Assembly (NCBI GenBank): GCA_002309305.1 | Contig: DBWR01000054.1 | Location: forward strand, 1 to 32,200 | Source: Treponema sp. UBA1233 | Lineage (GTDB): Bacteria; Spirochaetota; Spirochaetia; Treponematales; Treponemataceae | DNA: 32,200 nt | Reading direction: 5' to 3' | Shown: positions 25,352 through 32,188 of the stretch, in pieces | Position numbering within the stretch: position 1 is the first letter of the stretch | Layout of the letters: the number at the start of each line of letters is the position of its first letter | Made by a program: the position numbers and the translations under genes | Notes under the pieces: generated by a model | Databases searched by the model: none | What the model was told of the DNA's origin: nothing | Seen by the model: only the letters and a program-made list of their open reading frames with translations

Positions 25352-26366
25352 TTTTCACCTCCGAGATTCCGGCAACCGTAAGGGCATCTTCCACCGGAGA
25401 ATTCAATCGCAGGCATTCACAAGCCGTGCGGATATTGTTGAGTTCATGCTGCTTGATGATGTAATAGCACACCACCGGGCATACTGTAAACGGATATTTA
25501 TGAAAAAGACGGTAAGCCTTTGTAACGTATTCGCGTCTGTAGGCATTGGAAATCCAGCGCGGGTCAACCTTCCAGAATCCACCCTCATCGTTGGGGTTAA
25601 GGAGGTCTGATCTAGTCCAGTTTTCCCACTGTTCCCACGAATCCACATCCCAGTCAAGGGTTTTAAGAGCTTCGGAAACCAAATCCAGCTTTCCGGTTTT
25701 GTCGTATACAAGATGGCTCTTTATTTCTGCAGGATCCATGTCGTAAAACAAGCGCAGCCTGAGCGACCACAGGACATTTTCCACACGGAATTTTTCGGTA
25801 AACAGTTCAAGAATCGCCTTTTCTCCCGCCGTGTTGATTTTGTTTGCAGCCCTGAAGAGTTCTTCCACAAACTGACAGTCCAGACGGTAATCGTCCACCT
25901 GCTGTTCCTGTATGGTGGGTACCGTGTCGTACCATGCAAGCGGAGTGTTTGCAGTCATCGCCTTGATGTCGGGCCATTTGTCATAGTTTATGAGGTTGAA
26001 AGGTCTGGTGTCTGCGATTTCGGGCATTTCCTTTTCGTTAAAACACAGGGCCGCACCGATTTCCTTGATGTTGTCGTAGTCATAAAAATGCAGGAGTGCC
26101 AAAAGTACCGGGGCCGGAGACTCATATGTGGCAACAAGCTTCTTGTATTCCGAGACAAAACGCTTCTGTGCCTTTTTTTCCAGTTCACGGGCCAAAAGGG
26201 CTTCAGGAATTGCAGGGACTTCGCTTTTAAAGACAAGAGTCCACAAATCCTGAATTGAATGTACGGTGAATAGTTCAGAGGCACGTTTTCCAACAAAGGA
26301 TCGCGCAAGTATGCCGCTTATCCGGGCATAAACATAACAATCTGCCGCATCTCTATCCATCGCCAT
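25344..26366 (-). CDS. atpC: V-type ATPase subunit C (AC39 type)
   Basis: The funnel-shaped subunit that joins the rotor shaft to the ring, 340 aa, normal for the AC39 family. The N-terminal block YARISGILARSFVGKRASELF and the aromatic C-terminal part (YVTKAYRLFHKYPFTVCPVVCYYIIKQHELNNIRTACE) are typical; the last segment, ending in a helix that packs on subunit I, is the best-conserved piece. A second ATG two codons downstream is equally possible as the start. It begins 14 bases after the H/G gene and overlaps subunit I by eight bases. Confidence 0.92.
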   Translation of the reverse strand: MAMDRDAADCYVYARISGILARSFVGKRASELFTVHSIQDLWTLVFKSEVPAIPEALLARELEKKAQKRFVSEYKKLVATYESPAPVLLALLHFYDYDNIKEIGAALCFNEKEMPEIADTRPFNLINYDKWPDIKAMTANTPLAWYDTVPTIQEQQVDDYRLDCQFVEELFRAANKINTAGEKAILELFTEKFRVENVLWSLRLRLFYDMDPAEIKSHLVYDKTGKLDLVSEALKTLDWDVDSWEQWENWTRSDLLNPNDEGGFWKVDPRWISNAYRREYVTKAYRLFHKYPFTVCPVVCYYIIKQHELNNIRTACECLRLNSPVEDALTVAGISEVKNG

Positions 26367-26380
26367 TTTTTTCTTTCCCG

Positions 26381-26683
26381 TCAGGAAATGTAGCTTTCCA
26401 ATAGACTGTTGAACGCATCCAAATCCATCTCTACGGATGAAAGCGAATCCTTGTAGGACTCAAGTGAAGATTGCCTGTTTGCGGTTATTTCTTTTTTTGC
26501 AAGCTGAGCCTTTTCGTCAATTTCCTTTACGGAATCTGCATAAAGTTTTTTGAACTGTCCGTCTGCCTGTGTACGGGCGGCGGCTATTTTTTCATCTGCC
26601 TGAGTTTGAGCGGTGACAAGAGTTTTAGATGCTTCCCGTTCAATTTCCAATAAATGCTCTATAACATCCATCTCTTGACTCAT
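26381..26683 (-). CDS. V-type ATPase peripheral-stalk subunit H/G
   Basis: A 100-aa, almost entirely helical, Lys/Glu/Gln-rich protein with heptad-like spacing (LLEIEREASKTLVTAQTQADEKI...), the partner of subunit E in the peripheral stalk (AhaH/NtpF/subunit G in different naming schemes). It is the first ATPase gene of the operon, in the same position as ntpF in Enterococcus. AGGAG lies six bases before the ATG. Sequence alone is weak for such coiled coils; the position makes it convincing. Confidence 0.85.
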   Translation of the reverse strand: MSQEMDVIEHLLEIEREASKTLVTAQTQADEKIAAARTQADGQFKKLYADSVKEIDEKAQLAKKEITANRQSSLESYKDSLSSVEMDLDAFNSLLESYIS

Positions 26684-26709
26684 AGAACGCTCCTGTTTTC
26701 TAAAAAGCC

Positions 26710-27177
26710 TTACAACAATGATGCATTTTTATAGGCACACAAAAGGTCATAAACCTCCTGGGTTGTCTTTTTTTCCATTACGTCAGCAACAAAACCCGGA
26801 TTCTGCAACACCGATGCAAGTTCCTTGAGCACAGACAAGTGCATCTCCGGCTGCTCGGGATTGCAAAGAATAAGGAACACCAGATTAACCGGGGCCTTAT
26901 CCAAAGAATCATAGTCGATTCCAGCGTGGCTTATTCCTATGGCACCGACCACATCTTTGGCGCTTGCACAGTTACCGTGTGGAACGGCTATACCATGCAT
27001 GATGCCTGTACTCATCTTTGACTCGCGTTCCTTAAGGGCTACCAGAGCCTGATTACGGTCCAGTCCCGGGTGCACTCGAACAATGGCTTCCACCATTTCT
27101 TCAAAGAGCTCGTCTTTGTCCGTACTCTCCAGATTCAAAATGACGGTTTCGGGAGAGAAAACCTTTTCAAGAATCAT
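26710..27177 (-). CDS. PTS IIA domain protein (fructose/nitrogen type, PtsN-like)
   Basis: A lone EIIA domain of 155 aa. The phospho-accepting His is H67 in GIAVPHG, and the usual LFEEMVEAIV, KERESKMSTGI and HLSVLKELASVL blocks are in place. With no IIB or IIC partner nearby it is more likely a regulator in a phosphotransfer chain than a sugar carrier. It lies between secG (24 bases) and the V-ATPase operon (26 bases), all on one strand with no terminator, so it is probably co-transcribed. A role in tuning the ATPase to carbon or energy status is inference. Confidence 0.9.
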   Translation of the reverse strand: MILEKVFSPETVILNLESTDKDELFEEMVEAIVRVHPGLDRNQALVALKERESKMSTGIMHGIAVPHGNCASAKDVVGAIGISHAGIDYDSLDKAPVNLVFLILCNPEQPEMHLSVLKELASVLQNPGFVADVMEKKTTQEVYDLLCAYKNASLL

Positions 27178-27201
27178 AACGACCTCTCTTGATTTATTAG
27201 A

Positions 27202-27609
27202 TTACTCGGCTGGTGCATCCAGTAATTCCGGCTGTTCTGCATTGACAATTGACGGTGCTTCGGTAGCAGTTTCCTTTGTTTCTTCAGCAAGAGGATCCCA
27301 TCCAAAGTCTGTAGTCGTTTCAGAAGCCTTGTCGTTCACCTGCTCTGCCGCCTGCTGCATGAGGTCTGTATCGTCAGATGGATTTTTATTGAGGAATGCC
27401 AAAGTAAAGACGGTTACAAAAAACAGAGTAACAAAAACACCTGTAGTCTTGGTAAGCACACTGGCTGAATGAGCGCCGAAAGCTGCGGACTGACCGCCAA
27501 AAGCGCTTCCCATGCCGTTGCCCTCATCGTTCTGGACAAGCACGAGCAAAACCAGCAGAATTGCAATAATTACAAAGGCAACCAACAGAATACTCTTAAT
27601 AATATTCAT
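27202..27609 (-). CDS. secG: Preprotein translocase subunit SecG
   Basis: Two membrane helices (about 3-23 and 53-73) around the conserved loop VQNDEGNGMGSAFGGQ identify SecG, an accessory of the SecYE channel. The ATG at 27609 has GGAG six bases upstream; an in-frame TTG four codons earlier overlaps that site and is rejected. The protein (135 aa) ends in an acidic, disordered-looking tail of about 60 residues, rich in Glu/Asp/Thr/Ala, that most SecG proteins lack. It is the first gene after the promoter at 27664-27692 and leads the IIA-like and V-ATPase genes. Confidence 0.93.
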   Translation of the reverse strand: MNIIKSILLVAFVIIAILLVLLVLVQNDEGNGMGSAFGGQSAAFGAHSASVLTKTTGVFVTLFFVTVFTLAFLNKNPSDDTDLMQQAAEQVNDKASETTTDFGWDPLAEETKETATEAPSIVNAEQPELLDAPAE

Positions 27610-27663
27610 TTTTTTCTCCAAAATCTGGATTGTATTTCCAGCATTATCATTTTGTGTGGCTAC

Positions 27664-27692
27664 AATATATCAAAACAGGGGGAGATAGTCAA
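27664..27692 (-). promoter_or_regulatory. Promoter of secG and probably the V-ATPase operon
   Basis: Minus-strand TTGACT, 17 bases, then TATATT, about 55 bases before the secG ATG. The leader holds a small CTGGA...TCCAG hairpin (27625-27641) just before the ribosome-binding site. No equally good promoter was seen before the ATPase genes. Confidence 0.75.
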
Positions 27693-27706
27693 TTAGTGGG
27701 AGTTTT

Positions 27707-27771
27707 AAAGTTGAAAACGGAAAGTGGAAAACTGAGAACTTTCAACTCTCAACTTTCAACTTTCATCTTCC
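27707..27771. repeat. Inverted heptanucleotide arrays between divergent promoters
   Basis: On the right, four plus-strand units of about ACTTTCA (27738-27765); on the left, four units that read GTTTTCA/ACTTTCC-like on the minus strand (27712-27739). The two arms face each other, so the region can fold into a hairpin (AAAGTTGA with TCAACTTT). It lies between the secG and pgk -35 boxes. Confidence 0.65.
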
Positions 27772-27779
27772 CATAGACC

Positions 27780-27808
27780 TTGAATTTTTGAGAAAAAACG
27801 GTTAAAAT
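27780..27808 (+). promoter_or_regulatory. Promoter of pgk-tpiA
   Basis: TTGAAT, 17 bases, then TAAAAT, about 45 bases before the pgk ATG. Confidence 0.7.
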
Positions 27809-27853
27809 GATGGCATTATCTTGGTTTTATATCCAATATATGGAGGAATTTTT

Positions 27854-29125
27854 ATGATTAAAACTGTAAAGGATGTTGATCTTAAAGGCAAACGCATCAT
27901 CATGCGCGTTGATTTTAACGTACCAATGAAGGATGGAGTCGTTCAGGATGACACACGCATCATGGCGGCACTTCCTACAATTAAATACATTCTTGAGCAG
28001 AGCCCGCGCTCACTCGTTCTCATGAGCCACCTTGGAGACCCGAAAAAGGACGTAAAAAAGGCACAGGAAAAGGCAGAAAAAGCCGGCAAAACATGGACTG
28101 ATGCAGATGCAGAAAAGTTCATCAACGGCAAGAACCGCATGAAGCCTGTCGTAGAATACTTTGCATCAAAGCTCGGAAAGGATGTTACATTCCTCCCTGA
28201 CGCACTCGGACAGAAGGCAGCAATCGACGCCCTTCCAGAAGGTGCAGTTGCAATGCTTGAAAACGTCCGCTTCCACAAGGAAGAAACAAGCAAGGACGCA
28301 GCAGAACGCGACATCATGGCAAAAGAGCTCGCCACATACGGAGACATCTTTGTAAACGATGCATTCGGTACAGCACACCGCGACCAGGCATCCACAGCCT
28401 CAATCGCAAAATTCATGCCGGTTGAGTCAGTCGGCGGATTCCTTATGGAAAAAGAAGTAAAGTACATTCAGCCAATGGTAGAAAACCCACCAAAGCCACA
28501 GGTTGCTATCATCGGTGGAGCAAAGGTTTCATCAAAGATTGCAGTTTTGGAATCACTTTTGAAGAACGCAAGCGCACTCGTAATCGGTGGTGGTATGGCA
28601 TATACATTCCTCAAGGCACAGGGACACAAGGTTGGAATCTCTCTGGTTGAGGACGATTTTATTGACACAGCCAAAAAGCTCCTTGCAGATGCAGAAGCCA
28701 AGGGTGTCAAGATTGTACTTCCGGTAGACCATGTTGCCGCAGACAAGTTCGACGCAAACGCTACTCCAGTTGCAGTTGACGGTGTAGACATTCCGGACAA
28801 CCTCATGGCAATGGACGTTGGACCAAAGACAATCGAAGCATACAAGGAAGTTCTTTCCACAGCAAAGTCTGTCGTATGGAACGGACCAGTTGGAGTATTC
28901 GAGTTTGACGCATTTGCCAAGGGAACGGCTACAGTCGCACAGCTTGTTGCAGACGCTACAGGACGCGGTGCAATGACAGTTGTTGGTGGCGGTGACTCAG
29001 TTGCAGCCGTAAACAAATTCAACCTTGCAGACAAGATGAGCCATGTTTCAACAGGTGGCGGTGCATCCCTTGAATTCCTTGAAGGAAAGACCCTGCCAGG
29101 CATCGCAATCCTCGCAACAAAGTAA
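27854..29125 (+). CDS. pgk: Phosphoglycerate kinase
   Basis: Transfers phosphate from 1,3-bisphosphoglycerate to ADP in cytoplasmic glycolysis; 423 aa. The N-domain substrate site RVDFNVPMKDG is near residue 20, with SHLGDPKK and ENVRFHKEE following; the nucleotide domain has AIIGGAKVSSKI and the VGGGDSVAA loop, then STGGGASLEFLEGK at the end. It is slightly longer than the usual 395-415, mainly through a Lys/Ala-rich insert after SHLGDPKK. GGAGG lies seven bases before the ATG. Translation from a frame opening upstream is not needed. tpiA follows after 14 bases. Confidence 0.97.
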   Translation: MIKTVKDVDLKGKRIIMRVDFNVPMKDGVVQDDTRIMAALPTIKYILEQSPRSLVLMSHLGDPKKDVKKAQEKAEKAGKTWTDADAEKFINGKNRMKPVVEYFASKLGKDVTFLPDALGQKAAIDALPEGAVAMLENVRFHKEETSKDAAERDIMAKELATYGDIFVNDAFGTAHRDQASTASIAKFMPVESVGGFLMEKEVKYIQPMVENPPKPQVAIIGGAKVSSKIAVLESLLKNASALVIGGGMAYTFLKAQGHKVGISLVEDDFIDTAKKLLADAEAKGVKIVLPVDHVAADKFDANATPVAVDGVDIPDNLMAMDVGPKTIEAYKEVLSTAKSVVWNGPVGVFEFDAFAKGTATVAQLVADATGRGAMTVVGGGDSVAAVNKFNLADKMSHVSTGGGASLEFLEGKTLPGIAILATK

Positions 29126-29139
29126 ATTAGGAGAACAAT

Positions 29140-29889
29140 ATGGCACGTACACATTACATCGCCGGAAACTGGAAGATGAACACAACAAAGGCAGAGGCAG
29201 TTGCCCTCGCAAAAGACCTTGTTGAACAGTTGAAGGGAAAGACAAACAAATACATGATTGGTGTTCCTTTCGTATACCTTGATGCAGTTGCACAGGTAGT
29301 AAAGGGATCAAACATTCTTCTTGCAGCACAGGACTGCGCCGCCACAGGCAACGGAGCCCACACTGGAGAAGTTTCATGCGAAATGCTCAAGGACATCGGA
29401 TGCCAGTGCGTAATCCTGGGTCACTCAGAACGCCGCCACGAAATCGGTGAGTCAGACGAGCTCATCAACAAGAAGGTACGCAAGGCTCTTGCAAGCGGAC
29501 TCGAAGTTGACCTCTGCATCGGAGAACTCTTGAGCGAAAGGGAAGCCGGAGAAGCTGAGCAGGTTTGTGCATTCCAGCTTAGTGCAGGTCTTGCAGGCGT
29601 TACCGAAGAACAGATGAAGAACGTTACAATCGCATACGAGCCGGTTTGGGCAATCGGAACAGGCAAGACAGCCACTCCGGAAGACGCTCAGGCAATCCAC
29701 AAGTTCATCCGCGGATACATTGCAAAACTCTACAATCAGAAGGTTGCCGACGAGACAATCATCCAGTACGGCGGTTCAATGAAGGCTTCAAACGCAAAGG
29801 AACTCCTTGCACAGCCGGACATTGACGGTGGACTTATCGGCGGAGCATCCCTCAAGGCCGAGACATTCACACCAATCTGTGAACTGTAA
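29140..29889 (+). CDS. tpiA: Triosephosphate isomerase
   Basis: Interconverts dihydroxyacetone phosphate and glyceraldehyde 3-phosphate; 249 aa, standard length for this TIM barrel. Catalytic residues are K12 (NWKMN), H95 (GHSERR) and E167 (AYEPVWAIGTG), with the phosphate loop YGGSMK and GGLIGGASL at the end. AGGAG precedes the ATG. It is the second and last gene of the pgk operon, closed by two terminators. Confidence 0.98.
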   Translation: MARTHYIAGNWKMNTTKAEAVALAKDLVEQLKGKTNKYMIGVPFVYLDAVAQVVKGSNILLAAQDCAATGNGAHTGEVSCEMLKDIGCQCVILGHSERRHEIGESDELINKKVRKALASGLEVDLCIGELLSEREAGEAEQVCAFQLSAGLAGVTEEQMKNVTIAYEPVWAIGTGKTATPEDAQAIHKFIRGYIAKLYNQKVADETIIQYGGSMKASNAKELLAQPDIDGGLIGGASLKAETFTPICEL

Positions 29890-29904
29890 TTTGACTCAAG
29901 ATTG

Positions 29905-29926
29905 AACTCATTCAACTGAGTTTTTT
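29905..29926 (+). terminator. First terminator-like hairpin after tpiA
   Basis: AACTCA and TGAGTT close a six-base loop, and the T-run extends to 29926. The stem is short; the second hairpin is stronger. Confidence 0.5.
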
Positions 29927-29928
29927 AG

Positions 29929-29966
29929 AACGCGTCTGATATTTTTCCATCGGGCGCGTTTTTTTA
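29929..29966 (+). terminator. Strong Rho-independent terminator of pgk-tpiA
   Basis: AACGCGTCTGAT pairs with ATCGGGCGCGTT over 12 positions (two G-U) around an eight-base loop, followed by a long T-run and TATTTT. It is about 40 bases past the tpiA stop. Confidence 0.9.
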
Positions 29967-29991
29967 TTTTACCCACAATGTCATTATTCCT

Positions 29992-30020
29992 TTGACTTTT
30001 ACCGCAAAAGTAAGTATAAT
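29992..30020 (+). promoter_or_regulatory. Promoter of trpR with a possible operator
   Basis: TTGACT, 17 bases, then perfect TATAAT. A perfect inverted repeat ACTTTT-accgc-AAAAGT (29995-30011) lies across the spacer, where a repressor would block polymerase. It does not resemble the enteric trp operator. Confidence 0.7.
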
Positions 30021-30035
30021 GTTTCTATATATGAA

Positions 30036-30072
30036 ATCTCGAAAAAGTCATTGAAAATGAATTATTCGAGAT
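30036..30072 (+). promoter_or_regulatory. Structured leader hairpin upstream of trpR
   Basis: ATCTCGAA pairs perfectly with TTCGAGAT; after a four-by-four internal loop an inner stem TCATT with AATGA closes a GAA loop. The predicted transcript start is near 30027, so this is the first structure in the mRNA. Confidence 0.6.
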
Positions 30073-30164
30073 GCCCTATAGTAGAGCCAGCTTTACGACC
30101 TGTGGCTTCTGAAAAATGTATCAAGGAAAAATGGAGAGTTGGAGATGCGTTTAAAAAATACTGA
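30057..30164 (+). CDS. Possible leader peptide overlapping trpR, 35 aa
   Basis: An ATG at 30057 opens a 35-codon frame that runs through the trpR leader and ends 20 bases inside trpR, in another frame. It has one Trp, encoded at 30132-30134, and that codon overlaps the GGAGA used by trpR. There is no clear ribosome-binding site, and the start lies in the inner stem of the leader hairpin. It could be chance; see findings. Confidence 0.25.
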   Translation: MNYSRCPIVEPALRPVASEKCIKEKWRVGDAFKKY

Positions 30165-30459
30165 TTCACTTGAAAATGAACAGAATGTTGATGCTATTGC
30201 GGAGATATGCGGGCTTCTTGCAAAAATCGATGACCCCACGCTTATAAACGAATTTTTCGGCTGTCTTTTTACTGCGGCGGAACTAAAGGATTTTTCAAAC
30301 AGATGGCATCTGGTAAAGGAACTTGATGCAGGAACTACACAGAGGGAAATTGCCCGCAAATACGGAATGTCACTGTGCAACATTACACGTGGCTCCCGCG
30401 AAATGAAAAAAGCCGACTCTGCGTTCAGAAAAGTTCTGGAACTCCTCAAGAACCAGTAG
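30145..30459 (+). CDS. trpR: Trp repressor TrpR
   Basis: An all-helical repressor of 104 aa that binds operators when loaded with tryptophan. The helix-turn-helix TTQREIARKYGMSLCNITRGS matches TrpR, including the ITRGS end of the recognition helix, and the two Arg that hold tryptophan in the enteric protein have equivalents (R in SNRWHLVKEL and R in ITRGS). This favours true TrpR over the YerC branch. The ATG at 30145 is seven bases after GGAGA; a TTG two codons earlier is rejected. No trp biosynthesis gene is in the window, so its targets lie elsewhere, apart from likely self-control. Confidence 0.9.
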   Translation: MRLKNTDSLENEQNVDAIAEICGLLAKIDDPTLINEFFGCLFTAAELKDFSNRWHLVKELDAGTTQREIARKYGMSLCNITRGSREMKKADSAFRKVLELLKNQ

Positions 30460-30474
30460 CCGGCCTTCTTTTAC
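30448..30474 (+). terminator. Weak hairpin over the trpR stop
   Basis: AAGAACC pairs with GG-cc-TTCTT (two-base bulge) and TTTT overlaps the end. It covers the stop codon and lies just before the convergent gene's stop. Poor T-run, so low confidence. Confidence 0.3.
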
Positions 30475-30479
30475 TCAAT

Positions 30480-31193
30480 TTATTTATTCTTGTTGACGAT
30501 TCTTGTCTCAAAGCTTCCTGTCTTGATGTTTATGTAACGTACAAAAAGAGAAACCTTGTTGTCTGCGTTCAGATTCTTCCATATCAGATCTGTAAACTCA
30601 TCGATGTTGCCCTTAATGTCTACAGGAGTTGGCTCACCCTCGTAGCTTGGAAGAGGATTACCGTCGCCCATGTATGTGTGGATGAAATGACCGCATCCCG
30701 CCTTTTGCTTTTCGTAGCTGAATGTGTAGCGGAAGCATCTGTCTCCGTCTCCGCTGTCACTCTTAAGGATGCTCATGGCATAGTCGAATTCCCCGCCCTC
30801 TATGTGCATGACACCCGAAATGCGCGGAGTATAGTTTGGTGCGTCCGGTTCAAAAGCGCGGCTTCTCAGCGACTGCTCAAAGGTAAGGGACTTTGACATT
30901 CCGTCGTAAATCGTGTCGGTCTGGTCTCCATTTGTAACAATCGTATTGTTACCCAAAACCCTGACAGGAGCATAAATGATGAGGCTGGGATCGGTCAGCT
31001 TGGATGGGTCAAAGGCCTGTGTCCTGATTCCCTTTCCATCCTCAACAAAAACACGGTTGCGGCTGTTCTCGCTCCTTCCCATGATGAAATAGGCAGTTAC
31101 AGCATTGAGTCCGTCTTCCGACACACCGATTACAATTCCACGTCCGGGATATTCGTTTCCCGCCAGTTCCTGCGCAAGTTCACGCTGTTTCAT
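30480..31193 (-). CDS. IMP cyclohydrolase, archaeal PurO-like family
   Basis: A 237-aa protein resembling the PurO-type IMP cyclohydrolase, which closes FAICAR to IMP in the last step of purine synthesis and is unrelated to bacterial PurH. The N-terminal block YPGRGIVIGVSEDGLNAVTAYFIMGRSENSRNRVF is the family signature, with later PNYTPRISGV and TFSYEKQKAGCGHFIHTY blocks. AGGAG lies seven bases before the ATG at 31193; a longer frame upstream is ignored because it runs through the promoter. A good promoter precedes it. It converges on trpR. Bacterial copies exist, often beside a PurH lacking its cyclohydrolase half; whether that holds here cannot be seen. Confidence 0.82.
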   Translation of the reverse strand: MKQRELAQELAGNEYPGRGIVIGVSEDGLNAVTAYFIMGRSENSRNRVFVEDGKGIRTQAFDPSKLTDPSLIIYAPVRVLGNNTIVTNGDQTDTIYDGMSKSLTFEQSLRSRAFEPDAPNYTPRISGVMHIEGGEFDYAMSILKSDSGDGDRCFRYTFSYEKQKAGCGHFIHTYMGDGNPLPSYEGEPTPVDIKGNIDEFTDLIWKNLNADNKVSLFVRYINIKTGSFETRIVNKNK

Positions 31194-31224
31194 AAAAATG
31201 CTCCTCTTAAATGAAAGTACCTTG

Positions 31225-31253
31225 AGTATAGCATTTTGGGCCTTCCGTTGCAA
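31225..31253 (-). promoter_or_regulatory. Promoter of the IMP cyclohydrolase gene
   Basis: Minus-strand TTGCAA, 17 bases, then TATACT, about 30 bases before the ATG. The rest of the 31194-31480 gap holds a possible plus-strand TTGACA (31391) and a palindrome ATATCC-agcgc-GGATAT (31413-31429), but no further gene. Confidence 0.7.
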
Positions 31254-31480
31254 TCTGTTGAAATCCAAAGCCCCTGCAATTCCAACTTTGTTTTGCAGAT
31301 GCACGGAGACTTCCCCGGTTCAATGAAAAATGATTGAATATAACATTCCCTTGTGTTAGAATGAATTTGATTGATGTGTAAGATTTTACATTGACACTTC
31401 TTATGCTTATACATATCCAGCGCGGATATGGAGAAGATTTTTTATGTGGACGCCCGCACTGGGGCGCTTGTGGAGGTAAA

Positions 31481-32188
31481 ATGAGAAAAAGTATTTCTAT
31501 AATTTTATTTATTTTATTAATATGCGGATGTTCGAAAAAAAATACTGAACAAATTCAAGAAAAAGAGTCATATCAAGAAAATCAACCTGTAGTAGAAGAA
31601 AAAACTAAAGAAAAAGAATTTCGTTATGTAAATTCATTAGAAGGTTTAAGAATAAGAAATAAACCTGGAACAGATGGTGAAAAGATAGGTTCATTAAATA
31701 ATAAAGAAAAAGTAGAAATTCTTTCTGAAACAACCACAATTGAAACTATAGATCAAATAAAAGCAAAATGGATTGAAATAAAAACTGAAAATGATATTAC
31801 TGGATATGTTTTTGGAGGTTTTCTTGAAAAGGATTTAGAAACAATAGATATAATTCAGACCGTAGAAGGTGAATATAAGAATAAAGAAGAATGGCTTAAA
31901 GTAATTATAAAATATAACGGAATGCAAGAATTTATTGTTTCAGTAACTACCCCTTTTTTAGGAACTTCAAACCAAAATATCAAAGTAAGAGATATTTATA
32001 GAGAGAATTTATTCTATTCTTCTATAGATGGACGAGGTGGTCTAGATGGTTCTCGTATCGTAAAATTTGATAAAGATAAAAATCTAATTTGGAAAGAAGA
32101 TATTTACGAATGTGAATTTGATGATGACTACAATCCAATAAATGAAAGAGAAACACATAATATAGAAATTTTAGAAAAAAACACATAA
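31481..32188 (+). CDS. SH3-like domain lipoprotein, AT-rich, probably acquired
   Basis: A lipoprotein of 235 aa: the signal ILFILLICGC puts the lipidated Cys near residue 17. After a Glu/Lys/Gln-rich spacer, residues about 45-125 look like a bacterial SH3 domain (LRIRNKPGTDGEKIGSLNNKEKVEIL, WIEIKTENDITGYVFGGFL), the kind that binds cell-wall peptides. The rest, with beta strands and acidic residues, I do not recognise. GGAGG lies four bases before the ATG; upstream in-frame starts are in a GC-rich patch and are not needed. The gene is far richer in A/T and uses AAA, GAA, TTA and AGA codons far more than its neighbours, a sign of transfer. The stop TAA is the first three bases of TAACAA. Confidence 0.75.
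   Translation: MRKSISIILFILLICGCSKKNTEQIQEKESYQENQPVVEEKTKEKEFRYVNSLEGLRIRNKPGTDGEKIGSLNNKEKVEILSETTTIETIDQIKAKWIEIKTENDITGYVFGGFLEKDLETIDIIQTVEGEYKNKEEWLKVIIKYNGMQEFIVSVTTPFLGTSNQNIKVRDIYRENLFYSSIDGRGGLDGSRIVKFDKDKNLIWKEDIYECEFDDDYNPINERETHNIEILEKNT

Noticed and set aside
28468..29154. Long open frame on the minus strand opposite pgk (228 codons), with another of 174 codons at 27943-28467
   Set aside because: Both are mirror frames of the codon-biased pgk gene. Ser/Pro/Ala-rich translation, no ribosome-binding site and no recognisable motif.
30027..30056. Seven-codon frame starting at 30031 in the trpR leader
   Set aside because: No ribosome-binding site, it is only seven codons with no Trp, and it lies in the hairpin arm.
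31343..31359. TAACA...TGTTAG inverted repeat upstream of the lipoprotein as a complete attC site
   Set aside because: The repeat is under 20 bases, too short for an attC, and the core does not fit GTTRRRY.
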